The translations under genes were made by a program, and so were the position numbers. A stretch of 8,052 bases of DNA, taken from assembly GCA_900549375.1 (NCBI GenBank), contig URNY01000124.1:1-8052 (forward strand), read 5' to 3'. Under the pieces are notes generated by a model. That model saw only the letters and a list, made by a program, of their open reading frames with translations, was not told where the DNA came from and ran no database searches. Every line of letters begins with the position of its first letter. Position 1 is the first letter of the stretch. This DNA is from an uncultured Bacteroidales bacterium (GTDB taxonomy: Bacteria; Bacteroidota; Bacteroidia; Bacteroidales; Muribaculaceae). This document shows, piece after piece, positions 1 through 7,500 of this stretch.

Positions 1-1692
1 TTCCTCGCATCGCCGGTTTCGTCGCCATCTATTGTGAAGGCCGAAGAACTCGTCATAGGCGACAAAACCTACACCTTCAACAGACTGATCGACCGCAAGA
101 TCGGTCCCGGAACCCTCTATACCCGCATCCGCATTCCGGACTATCCGCTGAATGTGAATATCGTGACAGTCGATCTCAATAATCCTTACAACCGCATCGA
201 GACTACTGTAGCCAATGAATCGGCAAAGGGCACCGAACAGCTCACCGATGCCGCACGGCGCCTCAACGCCCCTTCCCACCATCCTCTGGCAGCCGCAAAC
301 GCCAATTTCTGGGTTGTCAGTTCGCAGAAGGAATACCCACTTTACTCCGGGATAACCCGCAACGCAAGCGTGCGCAACGGCAAGATGGTTACGGAATCCA
401 ATCAGTTCAAGGAGAAATGGGACAAAGGAACGGGACGCACAGGCGTTGTCTCCGTATCCTACGACAAGACTCTCAACATCGACTATTGCACTTCGCGCAT
501 TAAATTCCGCAAGGCAGGCGGTTCGGAGAAGGATATCCACCAGTGCAACAAGGGATACCGCAACGGTCAGTTCTGCATGTACAACAGCTTCTACGGCCGC
601 GACCGCGCTTTCATGCCCTATGAAGAGGAGGTGATCGATACGGAGAAAAACACCAAGCAGTTCCGCCTGCAGGAGAACGTGACAGACGCCACGGAGGTGC
701 TTCTCGACCTCAATGAAGGAGAGAATTGGACCGGCGGCGAAGAGATACGTTTCACCGTCAAGGAGGTCCGCACAAACACCAATGGCCGCGGCACTCTCGG
801 CTCTCACGACCTCGCCATCGCGGGCCGCGGTTCGGCAAAGCCTGAACTCGCCGTCGGCGATGAGGTGATTCTCAGATATTCATGGACATATCAGGGAGCC
901 GTGAATCCGATTGTGGAGCAGGCCATCGGCGGAAACGCAATGGTGATGCGCCATGGCAAGCTCACCGAACACAACGACAACGAAACCTACAACAGTCAGG
1001 CATATTCCCGCACCGGCTACGGTTGCTCGGAAGACGGCAAAACCCTTTATATGATCGTCATCGACAAATCCACAGATCCTGTCTATGGCAAATCCGCCGG
1101 ATGCTCCACAGCAGTGATGAGCGAGATCGCCCGCCATTTCGGTTGCTACAACCTTTCGAATTTCGATGCCGGCGGCTCGGCGGAGATGATGGTGGACTAT
1201 GAGATTGTGAACAAGACCACCGAGAAGACGCCCCGCGCCGTGGCCAACGGCTGGATGGTATTCTCCACAGCCCCCGAGGGCGACACCGCTCTCGCCTCCA
1301 TAGAGTTCGACAATCCGGAGATCAACCTGAATCCGGGCGAGAGCATCGTGCCCGTTATTCTCGGATATAACCGCTATGGCGAGCTTATCGAGAAAAACAT
1401 TGCCGATTTCACCCTCTCCTGCCCCGCCGCCCTCGGCGAATGCTCGGGCAAGACTTTCAAGGCCGGAAGGGCTCCCGCCACTGGACTGCTCACGGCAACT
1501 GTCGGCAATCTCACAGTGAGCAAGACCGTGACTGTCGGCGGAGGATCCGCCGTCACCGACATAGAGACAGACACCGCTCCATCCGAACCCGTCTATCATG
1601 ATCTCGCGGGGTTACGATGCGAACCACCACTTGCTCCCGGCATCTACGTCCGCTCAGAGAACGGCCGGTCAACACGAATCATCATCCGATGA
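1..1692 (+). CDS. Phosphodiester glycosidase family protein (NAGPA domain), secreted, 5'-truncated by window edge
   Basis: The family is named after the enzyme that removes GlcNAc from a phosphodiester-linked sugar; bacterial members are thought to cleave sugar-phosphodiester bonds in extracellular glycans. Seen here: ANANFW (295-312), then RTGYGCSEDGKTLYM (1009-1053), NFDAGGSAEMM (1159-1191, the family's D-GGGS-like core) and PRAVANGW (1231-1254), in the usual NAGPA order. An Ig-like (Big-type) domain follows at about 1291-1542. The last 32 residues (1594-1689) end in GIYVRSENGRSTRIIIR, resembling a Bacteroidota C-terminal sorting tail. The frame is open from base 1 and begins FLASPVSSPSIVKAEE, which looks like the end of a signal peptide. 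The GTG at 34 is therefore probably not the start, and only a short N-terminal piece should be missing. It ends 22 bases before the SGNH esterase gene, suggesting an operon. The family call is firm; the substrate is unknown. Confidence 0.85.
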   Translation, partial: FLASPVSSPSIVKAEELVIGDKTYTFNRLIDRKIGPGTLYTRIRIPDYPLNVNIVTVDLNNPYNRIETTVANESAKGTEQLTDAARRLNAPSHHPLAAANANFWVVSSQKEYPLYSGITRNASVRNGKMVTESNQFKEKWDKGTGRTGVVSVSYDKTLNIDYCTSRIKFRKAGGSEKDIHQCNKGYRNGQFCMYNSFYGRDRAFMPYEEEVIDTEKNTKQFRLQENVTDATEVLLDLNEGENWTGGEEIRFTVKEVRTNTNGRGTLGSHDLAIAGRGSAKPELAVGDEVILRYSWTYQGAVNPIVEQAIGGNAMVMRHGKLTEHNDNETYNSQAYSRTGYGCSEDGKTLYMIVIDKSTDPVYGKSAGCSTAVMSEIARHFGCYNLSNFDAGGSAEMMVDYEIVNKTTEKTPRAVANGWMVFSTAPEGDTALASIEFDNPEINLNPGESIVPVILGYNRYGELIEKNIADFTLSCPAALGECSGKTFKAGRAPATGLLTATVGNLTVSKTVTVGGGSAVTDIETDTAPSEPVYHDLAGLRCEPPLAPGIYVRSENGRSTRIIIR

Positions 1693-1714
1693 CATTGTTT
1701 AAACCAAAATAAAA

Positions 1715-2806
1715 ATGAAAAGACTCATTCTTTCTCTCCTCGTCGCCGCAGTGGCTCTCGGGGTGGGCGCCGCCGAAAAGAAAGCGCTCAAGTATGTCGA
1801 CGCCTCGACCTTCACCACCGTGAACAAAGCGCAGAACGACGGACTTCCTTTCCGCCGCCTCGACATCTCCAAATATCCGGGCCTCACCGCCAGGATGAAA
1901 ACCTATTTCGGCTATCCCACGGGTATCGCTCTACGTTTCCGCACCGACAGCCCTGTGATCCGCGCCATCTGGGAAGTGCCCGACACCATGAACCGCACAA
2001 ACAATCCTCCCATCGCTTCCAAAGGTCTTGACCTCTACATCAAGAACAAAAACGGCAAATGGACCTTCGCCGGTATCGGCACTCCCAAATACAACGGCAA
2101 GAAATATTCCTCCACAATCGTCGCCGACATGGACGGCTCGATGAAGGAATGCATGCTCTACCTCCCGCTCTTCATGGATCTCGACAAGCTTCAGATCGGA
2201 GTCAACGAAGATGCTAAAATTGAGAGCGACGGTGGCTTTACGCGCGCCCCGATTGTTGCGATGGGCTCCAGCTTCACCCATGGCGCGGGCAGCTCCCGCG
2301 CGGGAATGCCCTGGCCCGCTCAACTCTCCCGCCGCCTCGGAGTCGATATCGCCAACTTCGGAACGAGCGGCATCTGCAAGATGGAGCCGGTGCTCGCGGA
2401 CATCATCGCCGACACAGATGCCGACATGTTCATCTTCGATACATTCTCCAATCCGACCCCCAAGGAGATTCATGAACGCATCGTCCCCTTCGTGAAGAGA
2501 ATCCGTGAGAAACATCCCGACACGCCTCTTGTCTTCCTTCAGACCTTCATCCGCGAGACCGACAATTTCAACCTCAAGAAACGTAAGTTCGAGGCCGACA
2601 AACGCGCCGCAGCCGCAGAGGAGATGAAGAAGCTCACCGCTTCCGACAAGAATATCTTCTTCCTCGATCCCGGCCTCTATGCCGGCGACGACCACGAATC
2701 GAGCTGCGACGGCGTCCATCCCTCCGACCTCGGCTATCAGCGCGCCGTGCTCAACATGGAGCCCAAAATCCGCGACATCGCCAAGCGCTACGGCATCATC
2801 CGCTGA
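1715..2806 (+). CDS. Secreted SGNH/GDSL hydrolase with N-terminal GxDLY domain (probable carbohydrate esterase)
   Basis: 363 residues. A signal peptide (MKRLILSLLVAAVALGVGAA) has no lipobox Cys, so the mature protein should be soluble and exported. Residues about 30-170 form the beta-rich N-terminal domain, with the signature GLDLY at 104-108. Residues about 178-360 are the SGNH hydrolase: block I GSSFTHG (184-190, probable nucleophile Ser186), SRAGMPW then NFGTSGICKMEP (214-225, block II Gly), FDTFSNPTP (241-249, block III Asn region) and CDGVHPSDLGY (331-341, catalytic Asp332 and His335). The Ser in place of Asp in 'GDS' is, from memory, usual for this Lipase_GDSL_3-like branch, so the triad looks intact. 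Such enzymes commonly remove acetyl or other acyl groups from glycans; the substrate here is inferred only from type. The ATG at 1715 follows an A-rich stretch (aaaccaaaataaaa), typical of Bacteroidota initiation. It is probably co-transcribed with the upstream phosphodiester glycosidase and followed by a terminator hairpin. Confidence 0.9.
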   Translation: MKRLILSLLVAAVALGVGAAEKKALKYVDASTFTTVNKAQNDGLPFRRLDISKYPGLTARMKTYFGYPTGIALRFRTDSPVIRAIWEVPDTMNRTNNPPIASKGLDLYIKNKNGKWTFAGIGTPKYNGKKYSSTIVADMDGSMKECMLYLPLFMDLDKLQIGVNEDAKIESDGGFTRAPIVAMGSSFTHGAGSSRAGMPWPAQLSRRLGVDIANFGTSGICKMEPVLADIIADTDADMFIFDTFSNPTPKEIHERIVPFVKRIREKHPDTPLVFLQTFIRETDNFNLKKRKFEADKRAAAAEEMKKLTASDKNIFFLDPGLYAGDDHESSCDGVHPSDLGYQRAVLNMEPKIRDIAKRYGIIR

Positions 2807-2825
2807 TTTTCCCAAAGAACAGATA

Positions 2826-2861
2826 CACCCCGCGCACGTAGGGTGCGCGGGGTGCAATTTT
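2826..2861 (+). terminator. Probable intrinsic terminator after the SGNH esterase gene
   Basis: A perfect 12-bp GC-rich stem, caccccgcgcac (2826-2837) with gtgcgcggggtg (2843-2854), closes a 5-nt loop (gtagg). It is followed after 'caa' (ca at 2855-2856, a at 2857) by four Ts (2858-2861). It starts 20 bases after the stop codon of the + strand gene. The U-tract is short, so termination efficiency is uncertain, but the stem is very stable. The same region can fold in a second way (see the next entry). Confidence 0.65.
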
Positions 2862-2893
2862 ACGTGCGCGGCATTTCTTTATGCGGGAATGCC
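2831..2893. repeat. Overlapping inverted repeats giving alternative hairpins in the 103-bp convergent gap
   Basis: cgcgcacgta (2831-2840) is a perfect reverse complement of tacgtgcgcg (2861-2870), so the left arm of the terminator can instead pair with this downstream arm. The two choices exclude each other. The octamer gtgcgcgg occurs twice as a direct repeat (2843-2850 and 2864-2871). A third, weaker hairpin follows at once: ggcatttc (2870-2877) with ggaatgcc (2886-2893), eight pairs including one G-U. No open reading frame explains these. They could act as a bidirectional terminator for the convergent genes, or be a small palindromic repeat element. Confidence 0.6.
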
Positions 2894-2909
2894 ACAACAA
2901 AAAAATTAT

Positions 2910-3485
2910 TCAGAAATTCAATGAATCGAACGAGGCGAACACAAGCATCACCTCCGCGGCCTTGCGCAATTCCGCCAACGCCTGACTGATGTAATATTGC
3001 ACTGTCTTCGGGCTGATGCCCATCTTTTCGGCTATCTCCGCATACGTCATATTCTCATAGCGGCTCATGCGGAAGGCGGTGCGCTGTAGCTCGGGCATCC
3101 GGGCCACCAACAGATCGATCATCTCAAGGAGATCGGCTGTGGTCACCACGCGCTCGCCGTCGGAGAAGCCTTCGCCGCTCTCTTCGCGCACGCTGTTCTC
3201 ATAATCGGTAACGATGCGGCGATGGCGGAAGGCTTTGAAAATTGCATTGCGCGTCATGCTGAAGAGATAAGCCTTCAGCGAATCCACATCATGAAGCGAC
3301 TCGCGGTTTTCCCATAGCGAACAGAATATATTGTGGGTGATATCATCGATATCCTCCTTCACGCGGATGAAACGATAGGCGAAGTCACTCACCGACGGCG
3401 CATAGCGCATATAGAGTATGCCGAGCGCTCCCGTGTCGCCCGCGCGCATCCTCTCAAGCAGTTCCCTGTCGCTCGCCTCCTCCAT
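2910..3485 (-). CDS. RNA polymerase sigma factor, sigma-70 family, ECF subfamily (Bacteroidota type)
   Basis: 191 residues, normal for this family. Region 2 spans about residues 20-90, with DIDDITHNIFCSLWENRE (45-62, core-binding) and LKAYLFSMTRNAIFKAFRHRR (70-90, -10 recognition and melting). A short acidic linker (about 98-115) leads to region 4 at 121-176, where TYAEIAEKMGISPKTVQYYI (147-166) is the helix-turn-helix for -35 recognition. It should redirect RNA polymerase to a small regulon. In Bacteroidota such factors often sit beside a FecR-like anti-sigma gene and SusC/D genes; none is present on either side here, so the partner and inducing signal are unknown. The ATG at 3485 is the only possible start upstream of the domain, because an in-frame TAA lies 15 bases upstream. 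Starting at Met13 instead would remove conserved N-terminal residues. Confidence 0.93.
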   Translation of the reverse strand: MEEASDRELLERMRAGDTGALGILYMRYAPSVSDFAYRFIRVKEDIDDITHNIFCSLWENRESLHDVDSLKAYLFSMTRNAIFKAFRHRRIVTDYENSVREESGEGFSDGERVVTTADLLEMIDLLVARMPELQRTAFRMSRYENMTYAEIAEKMGISPKTVQYYISQALAELRKAAEVMLVFASFDSLNF

Positions 3486-3492
3486 ATCACTA

Positions 3493-3524
3493 CAAAGTTA
3501 CATCTTATATTCTAAATACGCAAC
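3493..3524 (-). promoter_or_regulatory. Bacteroides-type promoter for the ECF sigma factor gene
   Basis: Read on the minus strand, TAACTTTG (3500-3493) fits the -7 consensus TAnnTTTG exactly. GTTG (3524-3521) sits 20 bases upstream as the -33 element (consensus TTTG, spacing about 19-21). Placing the -7 box in the usual way puts transcription start near 3489, only about four bases before the ATG. The motif and spacing are seen directly; its activity is inferred. Confidence 0.65.
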
Positions 3525-3551
3525 AATAACCGTTTTGTTCTCGTTTCCACA

Positions 3552-3582
3552 ATTGCCATCCCGAAAAATCCTATTATTTTTG
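3552..3582 (+). promoter_or_regulatory. Bacteroides-type promoter for ribonuclease Z
   Basis: TATTTTTG (3575-3582) matches the -7 consensus TAnnTTTG. ATTG (3552-3555) lies 19 bases upstream as the -33 element. The predicted start near 3586 gives a leader of about 18 bases. That leader contains aaggaaa (3586-3592), a weak ribosome-binding sequence placed rather far from the ATG at 3604. The promoter is divergent from that of the sigma factor gene; the two -33 elements are separated by 27 bases. Confidence 0.65.
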
Positions 3583-3603
3583 CATAAGGAAACTATCAAA
3601 TCA

Positions 3604-4518
3604 ATGTCGACATTCACGATTCATACCCTCGGCTGCGGCTCCGCAAAGCCTACTTTGCACCATCAGCCATCCTCCACCGTCATCGACCACCGAGGAAACC
3701 TCTTCATGGTTGACTGCGGCGAAGGCGCGCAATATGCCTTCCAGCGCCAGCGGCTCAAGTTCTCGCGACTCGGCCATATATTCCTGACGCATCTCCATGG
3801 CGACCATGTCCTCGGTTTGCCGGGACTTATCTCTTCACTCGGTCTCGGTGGCGCGGGAGGGAAAATAGTGATACACACCTTCGCCGACGGCAAGAGGATC
3901 CTGACCAGAATCCTCGATTTCTTCGCCGGTGAACTCCCTTTCGAGGTGGAATATAACGTGATACGCCCCGAAGAAGCGGTGATTCTCGAAACGCCTTCGC
4001 TCACGGTCCGCACCGTGCCGCTCAACCACCGTGTGCCGACCGTCGGTTACATCTTCGAAGAGAAACCGAAACTGCGCCATATCCGCCGCGATATGACCGA
4101 TTTCCATCATGTTCCATTCTCCGACATGCAGAGGATCAGAGAGGGTGCGGATTTCATCAAGCCCGACGGAACCCTTATCCCCAACCGGATGCTCACCACC
4201 GATGCCGCCCCTTCGCTCTCCTACGCCCATATCAGCGACACGGCCTATATGCCGGAGCTCGCCGCCAAGATAGGGCCGGTCGACCTCCTCTTCCACGAGA
4301 CCACATATCTCGAGCGCAACCTTGCCGATGCCGCAGCCCGCGGTCATTCCACAGCCCGACAGGCTGCCACCGTGGCGCGAGATGCCGGCGCCAAAGCCCT
4401 CCTCACCGGCCACTATTCGTCGCGATATAAAAACGACGAGGACTTCCGCAAAGAAGCCCTCGAAGTCTTTCCGAATGTCATCCTCAACCGGGAGGGTCTT
4501 GCAACCCCCCTCGATTGA
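3604..4518 (+). CDS. rnz: Ribonuclease Z (tRNA 3'-processing endonuclease)
   Basis: 304 residues, the usual length of the short bacterial form. It is a zinc-dependent metallo-beta-lactamase-fold nuclease that removes 3' trailers from tRNA precursors in the cytoplasm. Seen: an N-terminal LGCGSAKPT strand-loop, the metal-binding motif HLHGDH (63-68), further ligands NH at 141-142, SD at 211-212 and the LTGHYSSRY segment with His270, and the RNase Z-specific HST motif at 248-250. The stretch at about 152-190 corresponds to a family-specific insertion before the final metal ligands. All metal ligands I can place are present. The open frame runs back to 3418 inside the opposing sigma factor gene, but the ATG at 3604 is chosen because the protein then begins exactly at the family's first strand and follows a good promoter. 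It is convergent with the A2M gene, with only 9 bases between stop codons. Confidence 0.95.
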   Translation: MSTFTIHTLGCGSAKPTLHHQPSSTVIDHRGNLFMVDCGEGAQYAFQRQRLKFSRLGHIFLTHLHGDHVLGLPGLISSLGLGGAGGKIVIHTFADGKRILTRILDFFAGELPFEVEYNVIRPEEAVILETPSLTVRTVPLNHRVPTVGYIFEEKPKLRHIRRDMTDFHHVPFSDMQRIREGADFIKPDGTLIPNRMLTTDAAPSLSYAHISDTAYMPELAAKIGPVDLLFHETTYLERNLADAAARGHSTARQAATVARDAGAKALLTGHYSSRYKNDEDFRKEALEVFPNVILNREGLATPLD

Positions 4519-4527
4519 AATTCAACA

Positions 4528-7500
4528 TTATTTCACCGTTATCATCTCGCCTGCCGAGTGCGCCGCGATTGCCGGCGCATACTGCGACTGTGCTGATGCC
4601 ACGCCGAGCGTATACTCCCCTTCGCGGTCGATATAGCAGTCGTAGCTTATCACGTGCGTTCCATTGCCGAGGAAGGGTATGAAGAGATTCGTGGAATTAT
4701 CCCTAACCTCTTTATACATCCAGACACCGTCGCTCACCGAATAACCGGAGAGCTGCTCGGCCGGTTCCATACATGCGGCGCGCGAATCCATCACGGCTAC
4801 ATACTCGAGGTCGCGGTCGCATTTCAGCGTCAGCGTCACTCTCACCTTGTCGCCGGTCCGGAGTGTACCGGCTTTGGCAGTGCTGCCGTCGCTCCCCTCC
4901 TCTATCGAGTAAAGCTTCTTCTCAATCGAGAGCTGAGCATCACCAGCCGCCTTCACATCGGCCGCCGGAGCGATATACTGCCGGATGAGTCCTCCCCATG
5001 CCGGGCCGTTGCCGCTGCGCTCTATGCGGAGACTCTCCTTGCCGTAAACATCCACACTCGCCGTCAGACTTCCTGTCAACGCTGCCACTCTGCCTGTGTC
5101 GAGAAGCTTACCGCCGACATAGATGCGGGCCGGAGCAGAAGGAACAGTCCATTTCGTGCCGGAGGAGAGAATCGAATGTATCACCTCCGCCGTCTCGCGG
5201 TCGGCTCCCCAGTTCTCAACCTGCTTCATCATCAGCAACCACTGACGGAGCTGATCCACGGCAGCGTTCTGGGGCTCTATCTCCGAATATGCCTCCAATA
5301 CCTGAGCGGTTGTTATGAGCTTATTCCAGCCGAAGAATGAGGAGGAGAGATTGTCGAACCACATCCCTTTCGCAGGATCCACCGATGCATACTGGCGCAG
5401 AGATTCGAGTATCACGCGTGCCTCCATCGGATATTTCTCGCGACTGAGAAGTGTGGCGGCCGTTGCCTTCTCATAAATGCCCATATCTTTCCAGCCGGCC
5501 TTCACTGCCGCAATGCCTTTCGCTTTCATGGAGGCAAATGCCGCATTGGGCTTCACATTCGCGAAGTTGGAGCGTACATAGAGATAATTAAGCAGAGAGA
5601 TATAGGGGTACTCTCCTCTCTTATAATTCTCGAGCGATTTTACAAAGCATCCGTCTGCATATCTCACGGCTTTCTCGGCCATACGTTTTCCCTCCTCGGG
5701 AAGATAGTCCATATCCTTAAGCATTCCGAGATGCAGAAGCACTCTGCCGGTAATGAATTCCGACGATTCCATGCCGTCGCACCAACTCCAGCCCCCGTCG
5801 GGGTTCTGAAGCGCGGCAAGGCGTTCGAAATTCGTGTCGACAATTCTACGGCTGCGCTCTGCATCGCCATATTTCACAAGATCCTGCATCCGCATCGTTT
5901 CGGAAGCCGCGGAGCGCACCCACGGAGTATTGTTCAGAAGCACATTCTTAAGTCCGGCATTCTTCTCGAGATTCGACACAAGCGTGGAATCCGCGCTGTT
6001 CGCCGGATCTGCGAAGACCTTGATGGCTTCCGTTATTTCGGGATAATCTTTCGCCAGCCCGGCGCCAATGGCGTTGCCATAAAGCGCGTAGACAAGCGAG
6101 AGGGCGTTGTTCGATTTTGGCTCAGAGATATCAGGCAGGGCAGTTACAACCTCCCATATCGGATTGTCGCAATATTGCAGTGTCAGTTTCCCATTCTCCT
6201 TCACGCCGGAAATCTCTTTGGTGAACTCCTGCTGTCCGGGAGCGATGTAGAATGATTCGCCCTCGGTCACGGGCTCGCTGCTCGGGAACACCGGAAGCAC
6301 CGTCTGTTCGCCGTCGGAGAAGCCTCCGCCATAGGCATAGACACGTACTGTAATAGCATTCAGATCGGATGGTATCCCGAATTCGAGCGCTATGCGCTGC
6401 GATTCGGCGGGCGCCGTCATCTTATCCGTCGAGGTAAAGCTCTTTATCACTTTCCCCGTTGCGGGGTCTACAACCTCTATCTTGCCATGAACTGGAATCT
6501 CTTCTGTAGAGTTGTTATAGAGCATCGCAGCGACGGAGGCGGTATCGCCTGTGCGCGCGAATCGAGGTGCGTTCATGCTTGCCATCACCGGCTTCGACGC
6601 AACGGCGTCGAGAATGCTCACTGCTCCCTTCATGTCGGGCGCATATCCCGCTATCTGCAACTGCCAGGTACCGTTGAAGTCAGGCACGGCGAATTCCACC
6701 GTAGCGTTTCCATCGGCATCCGTCTCGAGCGAGGGCATGAAGAATGCCAGCGGGCAGGATATCTGCCGCAACTCGGTCTTCTCCGGCTCTTCTGCGCCGC
6801 CTGCTTCTGTCGGGGCTTCTGCGACCATGGCAGCCGACATGTCCATATTTGCGGATGTCGTCACCGACTCTTGAAGCATCATCTCAGGTTCCTCCTTCAT
6901 CTCGTTGTTGACAGAATCGGCCATCATCAAGCCGGGAGAAGGAGCGGCTCCGCGGATTCTCATCATGTTTTTATACATCCGGCCACCTCCATAGAATGAG
7001 TAGCCATACAGATTCCATGACGGATAATCGACTCCGGCCGCTCCATAATTTGAAATCCTTCCCAATTGAACCGACCATGAAGCAGTGTTACCGTAGAACC
7101 ACTGGAGACCCCCCTCTGAGCCGTAGGGAATATCCGAGGCGGGATTGAAGCGCCATGCGAAAGGCGCAATATCATTGAGGGCTTTGTCGGTCATAACGGC
7201 CGCCACAGGTATGTAGGACATCGGTTTACCGGCCATCGAGAAATTGAATTTCCAGCTCTCGCGGGCACCCGGAACTATCCGGTCGCGGAAGCTCTCGGCC
7301 TTTATATTGAGCTGTTCAAGCTGCACGGCAGGAATCACGCTGACGTTACCGCTCTCTTTATCGAAATAACGCATAGCGGCGAAACGGACAGTCAGACGGT
7401 TGTCAGCGGCCGGTACGGGCACCTCCACCTCCGTAGTGCCTGCATCGACCTTCAGCCAGCGCTCTTCAAGAACCTTGTCGCAATCTGCAGTCTGCATGAA

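Noticed and set aside
34..36. GTG as the start of the phosphodiester glycosidase
   Set aside because: The frame is open to base 1 and the upstream residues look like a signal-peptide end, so the true start lies outside the window.
880..1599. 239-codon open frame on the minus strand opposite the phosphodiester glycosidase gene
   Set aside because: The + strand frame carries the conserved NAGPA motifs here; the antisense translation is Gly/Val-rich without recognisable domains.
1931..2857. 308-codon open frame on the minus strand opposite the SGNH esterase gene
   Set aside because: It is a mirror of a clearly coding, high-GC gene; its translation shows no family signature, and it runs through the terminator hairpin.
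3418..3603. N-terminal extension of ribonuclease Z back to 3418
   Set aside because: It would overlap the sigma factor gene and its promoter, and adds 62 residues that RNase Z does not have; the ATG at 3604 fits the family start.
3835..4413. 192-codon open frame on the minus strand opposite rnz
   Set aside because: It is antisense to the metal-ligand region of RNase Z; no motif, and no start region of its own.
4490..4525. Possible terminator at the end of rnz (GAGGG 4492-4496 with CCCTC 4508-4512, and TTGAA-A-TTCAA 4515-4525)
   Set aside because: The stems are only five pairs and no T-run follows on either strand, so this does not meet the standard for an intrinsic terminator.
4654..5340. 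228-codon + strand open frame inside the A2M gene
   Set aside because: It is a shadow of the conserved C-terminal A2M domains; its His/Arg/Leu-rich translation matches no family I know.
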